From Candidatus Gullanella endobia (GTDB lineage Bacteria > Pseudomonadota > Gammaproteobacteria > Enterobacterales > Enterobacteriaceae), in assembly GCF_900048035.1 (NCBI RefSeq), contig NZ_LN999832.1, positions 744,001-808,000 of the forward strand: a stretch of DNA of 64,000 bases, written 5' to 3'. The notes under the pieces are model-generated. The model was not told the DNA's origin, did no database searches, and saw only the letters and a list, made by a program, of their open reading frames with translations. Made by a program: the position numbers and the translations under genes. This document shows positions 49,230 to 60,596 of this stretch, piece after piece (within the stretch, counting starts at the first letter, position 1; each line of letters opens with the position of its first letter).

Positions 49230-51835
49230 TATGCAGCGCATTTCTATAGGATGCTATTTATAACGCGAAAACAATCAAAAATCACTTTATTTTGAATTAC
49301 TTTAAAAAATGAATTTTTCATAAATCTAGCTGAAGATTAAATTGACACTTGATGTATTGAATATACAATAGTTTTTAGCAAAAAATCGGATATAATTCTA
49401 ATTAAGCATTAAGCTATTATACAACGTTAAAAAATTCTATAATATGCGGGTAAAAGAAATTTTTTTATAAAATATTCAAAAATAAAATCTTAGATCATGC
49501 GAATAGAAAACTTGAAATATTAAATAATAATATCCAATAGAATACAACTATAGTTCCTATACATAGATAGTTAAGCTATTATTAAAATAATCGAAATTAA
49601 AAAATTACGAAAATTTCTAATAAATAGAACTTATCTTTTTATTCAAAAATAACTATACTAAAATAGATAGTAATATACTCTATGTTTTTAGATATTTAAA
49701 AATTCAATAAAAGATTTTTAGAATATATGTCATTATGCAAAACCATCACAGAAAATTTCTGTAAAAGATTTATATCTTATTCTCTATTAATAATTTCATA
49801 CTATTATCTTATTTCTTTAGTATGAATAAGATCATCGAACTTAATTTTTAGAAATTTTTATACGCTAAACAACTAATAAATTATTTACTTGATTTTATGA
49901 TATCGTTAGTCAATCATCAATGTCAGGTGAATAGGTTGCGATATATCAAAGAATCTAATTAATTTGATCTATATTGGTTCAAGTTACTTAATAATTAAAT
50001 ATAACTGTTAATTAAGTATGCTTTTATATGTTTATTTAGTGAAAATAAAAACTATATTCAAATCATAGCGAAATAATCAATTACATTTTGAATTTTCATT
50101 CAAATTAAATTAAGCATGAAAATTAATAATCAGATAAAAGTAATAGACTTTTCTGATCTTCTAGATCGGTTTTATATTTTTTCCGACTAAGGTAGTCTTA
50201 TTTATTTAATGAGAAACACATCTAATTAAGTATAGAAGAAAAAAAAGACACTGTTTATTATTGGCTATTACCTAAGTTACCTATTACTACTAATCTGTAA
50301 TAATAATTGTTTTATATTGTAAAATAGCAAAAACCGTTTTATTATTACTTTATTAGTAATATTATTTATCTAAATTAAAACTAACTATATTTAGAAGTAT
50401 ATTAATTTTCTATATATACTTGATATTAGAAATATATACTGATTAATCAGTAGTTTAAGTTATATAACATAATAATATCGTATAATTTATTGAATAATCT
50501 TAGCTATTAAATACATCTACCTTATTCTGATCGAATACTAGAATAACTAATATTTTAATTAGGTTAATTAAAATAAAAATCTTACTTTTATGTTGTTATT
50601 AATGTTATGTATACATAACTCGATCCTAATATTATTCTCATCAATAATATTAACTATACATATCACATGTTGACAAGAGTATATAATTATAATATAGAGC
50701 AACGATACTACTAGTTATATTAAAATATTTGACGTTTTCAAATCTAGTATTAGTTAGTATTAGTATTGTTTGTTTAAACATTTATCAATCTGAATACATA
50801 TAGATAGAGTCCAACATATAACAATAGTTAGTAATATTTTGATAACTATTTTACTAAAATATAAAATATAAATAAAATAAATAACGTAAATTCTTTTATT
50901 AATTTAAAAATTCGGAATTAAAAACTTAAAAATTAATAATCTTTATATTAAATAGATTTTAATATAAATTTTATTTCAATTATTTTATTTAGACTAAATA
51001 AAATAATAATATTACTTAATATAAGTAGTTTTGCCTAAATAACTATAGATTTTTGATTAAATAATTATTAGCATACAAAAAACCAATAGTTAGTATATCA
51101 CTCGTATATAATAAAATTATAGAATTAAGCTCTATACAGATTATAAAAATATTGGTATTTTCTCTATAATCTATTTTACTGCTATTAAGATACTCGTAAT
51201 TTCAAAAATACTAATTTATATAATCGAGTATTAGCTATAGGAAATAGTTAAAAAATTGATCTAATAGTTTTCTATGTATTGAATTAATAGCTATTATTAG
51301 ATTAATGCTAATAAAATAAATATAATTCTTTCTGCATTATAAAAGATTATGATAAAAAGTGCATATAAACATTACTCGCTGTAATATAATTAATTTTATA
51401 TCCTGAAAAACGTTACAATTTTATTCTGCAATTAAAAGTTATTCAAATATATTGAAACATATAAAAATATTTATGAATTTAATTAAATTTTAAATAAATA
51501 TCCATTCATAAGATTATTCAGATCGACTAACTACTCGCTTTAAAATCATAGATTTTATTAAATTTATTCCAATACAGTAAAAACTAAAGCATAAAAATTA
51601 ATTAATTAATGTTCTTCACGTTTCTCTTATGAACACTTAAAATAATATTAAGCGTTTAAAATTTTAAAATCTATCAAGCATAATATTGTTATTTCGTTAT
51701 AAACAAAAAATCAATTAGTAAACGATTTAGTAACGTTACTATTGAATAGTATCTCGATTTATTGTATCTGGAACTTTACCTAGTAAATGTTTTAGCTTGA
51801 TATCAATTTGATCTGAAAAGAGTTCTTTTCTTGGT

Positions 51836-51869
51836 TATACTACTAGTTATACTATTAACTAGTAGTATA
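51836..51869. repeat. 13-bp perfect hairpin
   Basis: Arms TATACTACTAGTT and AACTAGTAGTATA around ATACTATT; the loop plus left arm can form an alternative pairing. Confidence 0.8.
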
Positions 51870-52591
51870 GTAATTGGCATGCACGTGTAATAGATTTACA
51901 GGCATATTTAATTATTTATTTCTATTTAGAATTATGAGACTATTAATTTCAATAGATTTTTAGCTTAAGCACTATTTTATTATCCATTCTATAAAAATAG
52001 TGCTCATTAACGATCTTAATAAAGATATCAGAATCTGAATTCTTTCAACTTTTACTAAAAATATCAATGATTTCTAAGTAATTATTTTTTTGGAAAAATT
52101 AATGATAACTAATCTAGATGAAGTTTGTTTTAAGGCAATACTGCTTATGGAATATCAGTCTTTTTCAAAATCTGATTCAAATGAATAATGTAGAAGATAA
52201 AAAATAGTTTTTATGAGAAAAGTGGTGTTTTATCTTGAATCTTATTTAAGATATATCTATTTATAACTACTTCATACTAAAAACTTGAATATTTATATCT
52301 CAAGAAGCAAGATCGAAAAATATGATCTAATAAAATTTTTTATTACGTTGAATATTATTCAATATTATTAATAATTTATAAACGAGTTACTATATTTTAT
52401 ATATAAAATATATTTTCACTATCACTATTTGCTTTCTAAATCATTGAAACTTATACAGTAGTAACTACTACTAGGATTTAAGTGATATTTATAATGTTAT
52501 GAATATAACTTAAATCACCATTATAACAATTGAAATCTATTCAAGTTGTTAGTAGCATTATTTTCGCGCATAAAGAAAGTAATTAAAATAA

Positions 52592-52637
52592 ACTCTAAAT
52601 ATCTGAATCTATCAATTTAGATTCAGATATTTAGAGT
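52592..52637. repeat. 20-bp perfect hairpin upstream of recJ
   Basis: Arms ACTCTAAATATCTGAATCTA and its exact complement around TCAATT. It lies 570 bp upstream of recJ; no U-run follows. Confidence 0.92.
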
Positions 52638-53206
52638 AGGATTGATATCCTTTATAGCGCTGATTATTTCTTAATTAACCATATTAATCAAATTACTATC
52701 CAATATCTCTTATTTATCCTTAAAATTATAGAACAAATAGTAAACTATATTCTGTTAATAAAGCAAATACTATTTATCTAAAATTATAGATTATATCTAT
52801 CTTACGACAGCTTCTAATTTATTTTAAATCTATTTTAGAATATTAGTATAAATCATTTTATCAAGATTACTAATTAACTCTATAGAGGTGCTTTAATATA
52901 GTAAAAAATCAAGTATTTATCTAAATACGGTAGTAAAAATACATGGTAGCATATTTATTTTAGTATAGAATTATCTTAAAAGATACTTTGATATATTTAA
53001 TAAATAAAAGAACTTTTTATTCACTATCTCTGAAATTGATATCAGTAAACACTATAATATAAATGTTATAGTATGAAATTTAGTAGAATATACAACATTT
53101 CTTATAGACAAGAATATTCTTATCTTAGCTTATTAAAGATTAAAAGATTTAATCTCTATATTGGATCAATAAGAATTTGTTTAAAAAACGGACGGTTAAT
53201 GCTATA

Positions 53207-54943
53207 GTGAATATAAAAACGAAATTAAAACGGCGTCCTATAGGCGATGTTTCTGTTCTTTCCAATTCAGATATTCCACCATTACTAAAACGATTGTATA
53301 TACAACGTGGCATTTGTTCTCTTAGTGAGTTAGAAAGAGGTACGTGTGGATTAATAGCTTATTATAAATTAAGTGGTATTGAAAAAGCAGTAGATTTGCT
53401 TCTATATGCTTTAGAAGATCAGCGTAGAATAATAGTAGTTGGTGACTTTGATGCGGACGGAGCAACCAGTACAGCGCTTACAGTATTAGCTTTACAGAAA
53501 ATGGGTACAAAAAAAATAGATTTCCTAGTGCCAAATCGTTTTGAAGATGGATACGGTCTTAGCCCAAAGTTAGTAGAGCAGGCAGCAGCGCTAGGTGCAC
53601 AGATTATCCTGACTGTGGATAACGGTATTTCTTCTCATGCTGGTGTTACTCTAGCACATGAAAAAAATATCATAGTACTTATCACTGATCATCATCTCCC
53701 TAGCAAGATTTTACCTGACGCCGATGCCATTGTTAATCCTAATTTACACGATTGCACTTTTTCGTCAAAATCTCTTGCTGGTGTTGGTGTTGCTTTTTAT
53801 CTGATGTTGGCGCTTCGCGCACGTCTTAATAAGCTTAATTGGTTTTCGAAGAAAGGTATAGAAGCTCCTAAACTAGCTGAATTTCTAGATCTGGTTGCCC
53901 TAGGCACAGTAGCAGACATGGTTCCTCTAGATACCAATAACCGTATTCTAGTGCATCAGGGATTAAGCCGTATTCGTGCTGGTTTTTGTCGTCCCGGTAT
54001 TCGTGCCTTGATAGAGGTAGCCAATCGCAATATTACTCAACTGTATGCCAGCGATCTGGGTTTTTCACTAGGACCACGACTTAATGCTGCAGGTAGGTTA
54101 GATGATATGTCGGTTGGAGTTGCTCTATTATTAAGTGAAGATCTACCGAAAGCGCGTATTTTGGCATTAGAGCTTAACGCTCTTAATCAAACTAGGCGAA
54201 AAATCGAAAAAAAAATGGAAAAAAAGGCGTTATCACTGTGTCAGAAGATTATTAGCAATAAACAGAAACTTCCTTTTGGATTAGTTATCTACCATGATCA
54301 ATGGCATCAAGGAGTGGTTGGTATTCTAGCATCACGAATTAAAGAACATTTTCATAGACCGGTTATTGCTTTTGCATCTATGGGTGAAGGTATACTAAAA
54401 GGTTCTGGGCGATCTATAGCTGGTTTACATATGCGAGATCTGCTTGAACAACTTGATATGTTATATCCCGGCATGATACTAAAATTTGGTGGCCACACGA
54501 TGGCTGCTGGTTTGATATTGGAAAAAGTGCAATTTAAACAATTTTGTCAACGTTTTTCTGCATTAGTAACCGAATGGCTTGATCCTTCAATACTAGAAGG
54601 AGTAATCTGGTCAGATGGCGAACTATCAGCTAACGAGTTATCTATAGCTACTGCTGAACTGTTACGTGACGGTGGTCCTTGGGGACAAGCATTTCCAGAT
54701 CCATTATTTGACGGAAGGTTTACTATATTAAGTCAGCGCTTGGTTAGAAAAAAACATCTTAGACTTCTTCTTGAACCCGAGGTAGGAGGTCCGATATTGG
54801 ATGGTATTGCTTTTAATATTGATTTACAATTTTGGCCAGATAATAGTATTCATACCGTTGAGTTAGCTTATAAGTTAGAGATAAACGAATTTCGTGGTAA
54901 CCGATCCCTACAACTTTTAATACAGAATATTTGGCCATTATAA
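53207..54943 (+). CDS. recJ: Single-strand-specific exonuclease RecJ
   Basis: 5'-3' exonuclease of mismatch repair, base excision repair and fork repair. The DHH catalytic motifs VVGDFDADGATST and ITDHHLPS, LVALGTVADMVPLD, and the DHHA1-type KFGGHTMAAG are intact, and the protein ends ELAYKLEINEFRGNRSLQ as in E. coli. A TTG at 53177 would extend the frame, but the GTG at 53207 gives MNIKTKLKRRP, aligned residue for residue with E. coli MKQQIQLRRRE, and a 578-aa product (E. coli 577), so I prefer it. prfB and lysS follow, the ancestral recJ-prfB-lysS operon; dsbC and xerD are lost upstream. Confidence 0.93.
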   Translation: MNIKTKLKRRPIGDVSVLSNSDIPPLLKRLYIQRGICSLSELERGTCGLIAYYKLSGIEKAVDLLLYALEDQRRIIVVGDFDADGATSTALTVLALQKMGTKKIDFLVPNRFEDGYGLSPKLVEQAAALGAQIILTVDNGISSHAGVTLAHEKNIIVLITDHHLPSKILPDADAIVNPNLHDCTFSSKSLAGVGVAFYLMLALRARLNKLNWFSKKGIEAPKLAEFLDLVALGTVADMVPLDTNNRILVHQGLSRIRAGFCRPGIRALIEVANRNITQLYASDLGFSLGPRLNAAGRLDDMSVGVALLLSEDLPKARILALELNALNQTRRKIEKKMEKKALSLCQKIISNKQKLPFGLVIYHDQWHQGVVGILASRIKEHFHRPVIAFASMGEGILKGSGRSIAGLHMRDLLEQLDMLYPGMILKFGGHTMAAGLILEKVQFKQFCQRFSALVTEWLDPSILEGVIWSDGELSANELSIATAELLRDGGPWGQAFPDPLFDGRFTILSQRLVRKKHLRLLLEPEVGGPILDGIAFNIDLQFWPDNSIHTVELAYKLEINEFRGNRSLQLLIQNIWPL

Positions 54944-55054
54944 TTCATAACTGACATTAAAATCGGATTGTAATAGATATTACTTTCTGCAGTACTAATC
55001 CGTTAGAATAACGAGTTAATAAGTATTTCTTATTTTCAATGAGAGTATCAGTCT

Positions 55055-56152
55055 ATGTTTGAAATTAATCCGGTAAAAAACTGTATTCATAACTTATCAG
55101 AAAGAATAAATATTCTTAGGGGTATCTTTAAGTATGATCTCAAAAAAGAACGTCTTGAAGAAATAAATACTGAGTTAGAAAAAACCAACATCTGGAATAA
55201 GCTTCAACACGCGCAAATGTTGAGGAAAGAACGCTCATCGATAGAATTAATCATTAAAACCATTAACAAACTTACTCAAAGTTTAGAAGATATCTCTGAC
55301 TTATTAGAGCTAGTAGTAGAAGAAAATGATGAAGAGAGTTTTATTTCAATTCAGTCTGAACTCGATAATCTTGAGGTTAAATTAGATCAGTTAGAATTTC
55401 GTCGTATGTTTTCTGGTAAATACGATATCGCTAATTGTTACGTTGATATCCAAGCTGGATCTGGCGGTATAGAAGCACAGGATTGGGCTAGCATGCTTCT
55501 CAGAATGTATTTACGTTGGGCGGAATCACGTGGTTTTAAAACAAAAATTATCGAAGAATCTGAAAACAATGTAGCTGGTATAAAATCAGTAACCATTAAA
55601 GTTATCGGAGATTATGCATATGGTTGGTTTAGAACTGAAACCGGTGTGCATCGGTTAGTACGAAAGAGTCCTTTTGACTTTGGTGGTCGACGTCATACAT
55701 CATTCAGCTCCGCTTTCGTTTACCCTGAAATAAATGAAGATATCGATATCAATATCAATCCAGTAGATTTACGTATTGATGTTTATCGCGCCTCCGGTGC
55801 CGGTGGTCAGCACGTTAACCGGACTGAATCTGCAGTACGTATTACCCATTTGCCAACCAATATTGTTACTCAATGTCAAAACGAACGATCACAACATAAA
55901 AATAAAGATCAAGCAATGAAACAGTTAAAATCAAAACTATATGAATTTGAGCTTCAGAAAAAGAATTTAGAAAAAAAAGGGTTAGAGGATAGTAAGTCTG
56001 ATATTGGTTGGGGTAGCCAGATCCGATCATATGTACTGGACGATTCTCGTATCAAAGATTTGCGTACTGGCTTAGAAACACGCAATACACAGTCAGTATT
56101 AGATGGCGATCTAAATAAATTTATTGAAGCTAGTCTTAAGGCAGGACTATAA
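55055..56152 (+). CDS. prfB: Peptide chain release factor 2, single continuous frame
   Basis: RF2 releases the peptide at UGA and UAA. 365 aa, the full length of the E. coli product, with codon-recognition SPF in [12 protein letters not shown] and catalytic GGQ in [16 protein letters not shown]. In most bacteria prfB needs a +1 frameshift at an in-frame UGA after codon 25; here codons 21-28 read straight through as LRGIFKYD (E. coli LRGYLDYD) with no stop, because one G of the internal Shine-Dalgarno-like run is missing. Start ATG at 55055. It precedes lysS by 9 bp, so the two are probably co-transcribed and translationally linked. Confidence 0.97.
   Translation: MFEINPVKNCIHNLSERINILRGIFKYDLKKERLEEINTELEKTNIWNKLQHAQMLRKERSSIELIIKTINKLTQSLEDISDLLELVVEENDEESFISIQSELDNLEVKLDQLEFRRMFSGKYDIANCYVDIQAGSGGIEAQDWASMLLRMYLRWAESRGFKTKIIEESENNVAGIKSVTIKVIGDYAYGWFRTETGVHRLVRKSPFDFGGRRHTSFSSAFVYPEINEDIDININPVDLRIDVYRASGAGGQHVNRTESAVRITHLPTNIVTQCQNERSQHKNKDQAMKQLKSKLYEFELQKKNLEKKGLEDSKSDIGWGSQIRSYVLDDSRIKDLRTGLETRNTQSVLDGDLNKFIEASLKAGL
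55118..55129 (+). other. Vestigial RF2 programmed-frameshift site
   Basis: AGGGGTATCTTT at codons 22-25, then AAG. The E. coli element is AGGGGGTATCTTTGAC, in which the AGGGGG acts as a Shine-Dalgarno-like stimulator and CTT-TGA slips by +1. Here one G is missing and TGA-C has become TAA-G in the old frame; the two frames are fused, so no shift is needed. Confidence 0.9.
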
Positions 56153-56161
56153 GATGCCTAT

Positions 56162-57688
56162 ATGTATAGATTATATTCACAGGATAATTCTTATCAAGCG
56201 ATATATATGAATAATGAACTATTTTCGCGACGTGAAAAACTCGGACAATTACGTCAAAAGGGTATTGCTTTTCCAAACGATTTCAAACGGAATTCTATAT
56301 CTGATCAGTTGCACATCAACTACAGTGAAAAAAGCAATGAAGAGTTAGAATCATTGAATATTGATGTTAGCATTTCCGGTCGAATGATGACTCGTCGTAT
56401 TATGGGTAAAGCCTCTTTTGTTACTTTGCAAGATATGGGTGGAAAAATTCAGCTTTATATTACCTACAGTAATTTACCTGAAGGGCAATATAACGAGCAA
56501 TTCAAAACATGGGATATTGGTGATATTCTTGGTGCGCGTGGAAAACTATTCAAAACTAGAACTGGCAAATTATCGGTTAATTGTAACGAAATTTACTTAT
56601 TAACTAAATCGATACGTCCACTACCAGATAAGTTTCACGGTCTATCTGATCAGGAAATATGCTATCGCCAGCGTTATCTCGATTTGATTGCTAACGATGA
56701 ATCACGTCAAACCTTTAAGACGCGTTTTCGCATCATAACCGAAATTCGGCATTTTATGATGGAGAATAATTTCATAGAAGTAGAAACACCGATGATACAA
56801 ACTATCCCAGGCGGTGCAACAGCGCGTCCGTTTATTACTCATCACAACGCACTAGATATCGATATGTATCTGCGTATTGCACCAGAGCTATATTTAAAGC
56901 GGTTAGTGATTGGCGGTTTTGAGAGAGTTTTTGAAATTGGCCGTAATTTTCGCAATGAAGGTTTGTCTTCACGACATAATCCTGAGTTTACTATGATGGA
57001 ACTTTATATGGCCTATGCGGACTATAACGACCTGATTTTATTTGTAGAAACATTTTTCTGTACTTTGACGGAGCGAATATTTGGAAATAGTATAGTAAAC
57101 TATGGCGATCAAACCTTCGATTTCAGTAAACCGTTTACTAAGATGACGATGAAAGAAGCTATTTGTCGTTACTGCTATCAAAAGGAGATCCAGCCAGAAG
57201 CGTTAGATAATATGACTTCAGCTATTACTATCGCTGAATTACTAGGAATTAAAGTTGAAAATAGCTGGGGTCTAGGACAAATACAGGCTAAGATTTTTGA
57301 AGAGACAGTTGAAAAGCATCTTTTACAACCGACTTTTATCACCTCTTATCCAGCAGAAGTCTCACCACTTGCACGCCGTAATAATGAAAATCCATTCTTT
57401 GCTGAACGTTTTGAACTCTTTATTAGTGGGCGTGAAATCGGAAATGGTTTTTCCGAACTTAACGATGCAGAAGATCAAGCAGTGCGATTTACCGAACAAA
57501 TTCAGGCTAAAAATACCGATGACGATGAAGCTATATTCTATGATGAGGAATATATTACTGCACTTGAATATGGTATGCCTCCAACTGCCGGATTAGGTAT
57601 TGGCATTGATCGTGTAGTGATGCTATTAACTAATAGCTACAGTATTCGCGACGTAATTCTTTTTCCAACATTGCGTCCAAAAAAATAG
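56162..57688 (+). CDS. lysS: Lysyl-tRNA synthetase (class II)
   Basis: Charges tRNA-Lys. 508 aa (E. coli 505). An OB-fold anticodon-binding domain ([20 protein letters not shown]) precedes the class II core: motif 1 around [20 protein letters not shown], motif 2 [20 protein letters not shown] and motif 3 [20 protein letters not shown]. The first 16 residues are not conserved, but the distance from the ATG at 56162 to NNEL..RREKL fits E. coli within one residue and the 9-bp gap after prfB matches the E. coli operon. AAGGCAGGAC at the prfB end supplies the ribosome binding site. Confidence 0.97.
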   Translation: MYRLYSQDNSYQAIYMNNELFSRREKLGQLRQKGIAFPNDFKRNSISDQLHINYSEKSNEELESLNIDVSISGRMMTRRIMGKASFVTLQDMGGKIQLYITYSNLPEGQYNEQFKTWDIGDILGARGKLFKTRTGKLSVNCNEIYLLTKSIRPLPDKFHGLSDQEICYRQRYLDLIANDESRQTFKTRFRIITEIRHFMMENNFIEVETPMIQTIPGGATARPFITHHNALDIDMYLRIAPELYLKRLVIGGFERVFEIGRNFRNEGLSSRHNPEFTMMELYMAYADYNDLILFVETFFCTLTERIFGNSIVNYGDQTFDFSKPFTKMTMKEAICRYCYQKEIQPEALDNMTSAITIAELLGIKVENSWGLGQIQAKIFEETVEKHLLQPTFITSYPAEVSPLARRNNENPFFAERFELFISGREIGNGFSELNDAEDQAVRFTEQIQAKNTDDDEAIFYDEEYITALEYGMPPTAGLGIGIDRVVMLLTNSYSIRDVILFPTLRPKK

Positions 57689-58472
57689 CTTTCTAGGAAA
57701 AATAAAAAAATTATCTACTCTATCTGTCATTTATGCGCAATAGTAATACATTCCGTTATACGGTAATACTTTCCGTTATACGGTAATACTTTTATCTGTA
57801 GGTTAATCATTAAAATTAATAAACGCTAAATTAATATCTTATAAATTTTTGACACTTCTTTTACACTATCAATGGAGAGTTATAACTTAATTTTAAGGTA
57901 TTATTTATCGTACGTATTTATTAAATTATAGTTATATTAACTTTTATTTGTATTAATCACTAGAATAACTGTTCTAAATATATTTAGATAAATAATATAA
58001 GCTTTATCAAATTAGTAATATAAAACCTATTAATTTTTAACCAAATGACATAATTTCACACTAAAAATTTTTTAATATCAAATAAAGCTTTGCTTTTTTT
58101 CACTTTTATATGCTATATACTTAATTATAATAAAATTTTCTGTTTTGAGTTGAATATAATATTTAAGTACAATATCTTAATAATAAGCAGGAATAAATAT
58201 AGTGACTAGTCATTTCTGTCTTCGGTAACTATACAGCTCTGTCAAGTCTCAGATAAAGAAAGACCAAATAAGACTTTTATTTAAGTAAGTGTTAACAGTA
58301 TTAATTAAAAAAGAATCTATTATAGAGTAACAGAATTTCAATATAGTTATAAAATAATTTGATTAAGATATTAAAAAGACGCTGTAAGGTATAATATACA
58401 ATACTTTAAAAACAAATAGCGCCTTTCTTGTTAGTTAATTATATAAAATTTTAATAACTTAAACTTACCAAA
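57689..58472. other. Region between lysS and the tRNA gene
   Basis: 784 AT-rich bases, no gene. Holds a 20-bp tandem duplication (57751-57790) and, at 58390-58395, a TATAAT hexamer that could be a -10 element for the tRNA, though I see no good -35 partner at the right distance. Confidence 0.45.
57751..57790 (+). repeat. Perfect 20-bp tandem duplication after lysS
   Basis: TTCCGTTATACGGTAATACT occurs twice in direct succession. Each copy contains CCGT-TAT-ACGG, a short hairpin, so the duplication doubled a possible lysS terminator hairpin 62 bp beyond the stop codon. Confidence 0.92.
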
Positions 58473-58579
58473 GCGGGTTTGGTTAAAAATTAATAGGTTT
58501 TATATTACTAAGTAGTTTAAAGGCAGAACAACAGCTTCCCAAGCTGTATACGAGGGTTCAATTCCCTTCACCCGCTCCA
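58473..58579 (+). tRNA. glyU: tRNA-Gly(CCC) with a 33-base insertion in the acceptor arm
   Basis: From 58512 to 58579 the sequence is a near copy of E. coli glyU: D-arm GTTT/GAAC (one U-G wobble), anticodon stem ACAGC/GCTGT with loop TTCCCAA (anticodon CCC at 58538-58540), T-arm GAGGG-TTCAATT-CCCTT, acceptor 3' strand CACCCGC, discriminator T and encoded CCA. The matching 5' acceptor strand should directly precede TAGTTT; instead GCGGGT lies at 58473-58478, separated by 33 AT-rich bases (58479-58511) from the G that would be position 7. The bases immediately upstream of the D-arm (TACTAAG) cannot pair with CACCCGC. Either the gene is broken or the insert is handled in an unusual way. Confidence 0.75.
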
Positions 58580-59053
58580 TAAAAACACATCACCTATAAT
58601 AAGTGATTATTCTAGGTGAATAGAAAAAAGTTATTTTGTTTTTGTTTATATGTTCTCTCTATTTTATAAATAGGTATATACTTACCTTTTAATAATTTTT
58701 ATTATCTACATTCAACTTTGATACGTATATTTTTAAAACTTATTACATTTTTATACCAAAATAACATTATTTATAGATTTAATATTTTATTATAAAATAA
58801 TAGTTTTTAGATAAGTTTTTAATGAATACTAACTTAGTAATATCGATTAAGTTAAGAACTCATCAATGCATAGCATAAATTATAACAAGTATTATTAAGA
58901 TAATATACTCAATTAGTAAATACTATCTGAATTATTAATAACTATCAAAATAGTTTTATAACAAAAGATATAGTGCTAATAACTAAAATGTCTAATTTTT
59001 AGCATAAAAAATAAAATTCCTAATTTTATATATCACTAATCGATTTTTTCTAC
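58580..59053. other. Gene-free region between the tRNA and rho
   Basis: 474 AT-rich bases; convergent between the tRNA (+) and rho (-). I see no clear terminator or gene. Confidence 0.45.
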
Positions 59054-60313
59054 TTATGAACGTTTCATCATTTCAAAAAATTCATCGTTTGTTTTTGTCA
59101 TTGCTAACTTGTTTATGAGAAATTCCATTGCATCGATTTCACCCATAGGATGAATAATTTTTCGCAGAATCCACATTTTTTGTAGCTCTTCTTGAGTGGT
59201 AAGTAACTCTTCTTTACGGGTTCCAGAACGGTTGTAATCGATCGCTGGAAAAACTCGTTTTTCAGCAATTTTACGTGACAAGTGTAATTCCATATTACCC
59301 GTTCCTTTAAACTCTTCGTAAATTACTTCATCCATCTTAGAACCAGTATCGATAAGTGCAGTCGCAATAATAGTTAGACTACCACCTTCTTCCATATTGC
59401 GTGCAGCGCCGAAGAAACGCTTTGGACGATGTAAAGCATTAGCATCAACGCCACCTGTCAATACTTTTCCAGAAGCTGGAACAACAGTATTATAAGCACG
59501 CGCTAGACGAGTAATAGAATCTAGCAGAGTAATGACGTCTTTTTTATGCTCAACTAAACGTTTAGCTTTTTCAATTACCATTTCGGCAACTTGTACATGG
59601 CGAGCAGCTGGTTCGTCAAAAGTAGAAGCGATTACTTCACCTTTCACTAAGCGCTGCATTTCGGTGACTTCTTCCGGACGCTCATCAATCAAGAGAACTA
59701 TTAGTATACAATCTGGGTGGTTGCAAGTAATGCTTTGCGCAATATTTTGCAGTAGAATAGTCTTACCAGCTTTTGGTGGTGCTACGATAAGTCCACGCTG
59801 ACCGCGTCCGATAGGAGAGGCTAAATCTAGAACACGTGCAGTTAGGTCTTCTGTAGAACCATTACCACGCTCCATACGAAAACGAGAATTGGCATGTAGC
59901 GGTGTTAAGTTTTCAAATAGAATCTTATTACGAGCATTTTCGGGTTTATCATAGTTAACTTCATTAACCTTTAACAAAGCAAAATAACGCTCTCCTTCTT
60001 TTGGCGGACGAATTTTACCGGAAATAGCATCTCCAGTACGTAGATTAAAACGACGTATTTGGCTAGGAGAGACATAGATATCATCGGGTCCGGCAAGATA
60101 TGAACTGTCACTAGATCGGAGAAAACCAAATCCATCTTGTAAAATTTCTAGTACACCATCGCCGAATATATCCTCTCCGCTCTTAGCATGCTGTTTAAGA
60201 ATAGCAAAAATGATATCTTGTTTACGCATGCGAGCTAGATTTTCCTGTCCCATATTTTCGCCGAGGATTACTAACTCTGAAACCGGTGTATTTTTTAATT
60301 CGGTAAGATTCAT
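59054..60313 (-). CDS. rho: Transcription termination factor Rho
   Basis: Hexameric RNA-dependent ATPase that ends untranslated transcripts. 419 aa, the E. coli length and nearly identical. The N-terminal RNA-binding OB fold ([20 protein letters not shown]) is followed by the ATPase with Walker [34 protein letters not shown], the Q-loop, and the R-loop/arginine finger region up to the C-terminal [12 protein letters not shown]. Start ATG at 60313. Strong conservation in a genome that is now mostly non-coding suggests Rho is needed to limit transcription into the deserts. It follows trxA on the same strand, the ancestral order. Confidence 0.98.
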   Translation of the reverse strand: MNLTELKNTPVSELVILGENMGQENLARMRKQDIIFAILKQHAKSGEDIFGDGVLEILQDGFGFLRSSDSSYLAGPDDIYVSPSQIRRFNLRTGDAISGKIRPPKEGERYFALLKVNEVNYDKPENARNKILFENLTPLHANSRFRMERGNGSTEDLTARVLDLASPIGRGQRGLIVAPPKAGKTILLQNIAQSITCNHPDCILIVLLIDERPEEVTEMQRLVKGEVIASTFDEPAARHVQVAEMVIEKAKRLVEHKKDVITLLDSITRLARAYNTVVPASGKVLTGGVDANALHRPKRFFGAARNMEEGGSLTIIATALIDTGSKMDEVIYEEFKGTGNMELHLSRKIAEKRVFPAIDYNRSGTRKEELLTTQEELQKMWILRKIIHPMGEIDAMEFLINKLAMTKTNDEFFEMMKRS

Positions 60314-60367
60314 AATGGTGGGTTCTTAAACTCGAGGTATATCTTGAACTGATTTTATGGATGGTAT

Positions 60368-60387
60368 GGCAGCGTAAAATCGCTGCC
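60368..60387 (-). promoter_or_regulatory. GC-rich hairpin in the rho leader
   Basis: GGCAGCG, six-base AT loop, CGCTGCC: a 7-bp stem with six G/C pairs, 55 bp upstream of the rho start. Such GC content is exceptional in the surrounding DNA. The rho leader is the site of autoregulation in E. coli; whether this stem serves that role is inference. No U-run follows. Confidence 0.45.
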
Positions 60388-60596
60388 TATCTATAGAATA
60401 TAATCCTAATAAATTCCGTTCGATTAATTAACTGTGAATCACACAATATTAAACACAAGAAGACCAAAAAATTAATAGTATTTAATAATGTATTAATTTA
60501 AATCTCTATCCGTTGATGTTCTTGCTAGTTACATTTAATACTTTATTACAATGAGGTAATAAATAAAGAATATAGCTTAAACTTAAACTACAGGTA

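Larger units (their letters stand above)
48601..53206. other. 4.6-kb gene desert between the ubiD fossil and recJ
   Basis: A breakpoint between the 87-minute and 65-minute blocks must lie here. By synteny relics of ubiD, rfaH, xerD and dsbC are possible; none was convincing. A clean 28-codon minus-strand run at about 51,750-51,835 (ELFSDQIDIKLKHLLGKVPD) looks like old coding sequence of unknown family. Four strong hairpins occur (49070, 49186, 51836, 52592) and a 16-bp palindrome GTTATGTATACATAAC at 50604-50619. Confidence 0.5.

Noticed and set aside
52101-52190. Stop-free plus-strand run weakly resembling part of DsbC (EYQSFSK against RYLAFPR)
   Set aside because: The match is short, needs a gap, and its distance from recJ does not fit the remaining length of dsbC.
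53177-53206. TTG start giving a ten-residue longer RecJ
   Set aside because: The GTG at 53207 aligns exactly with the family N-terminus and length; the TTG extension has no homology.
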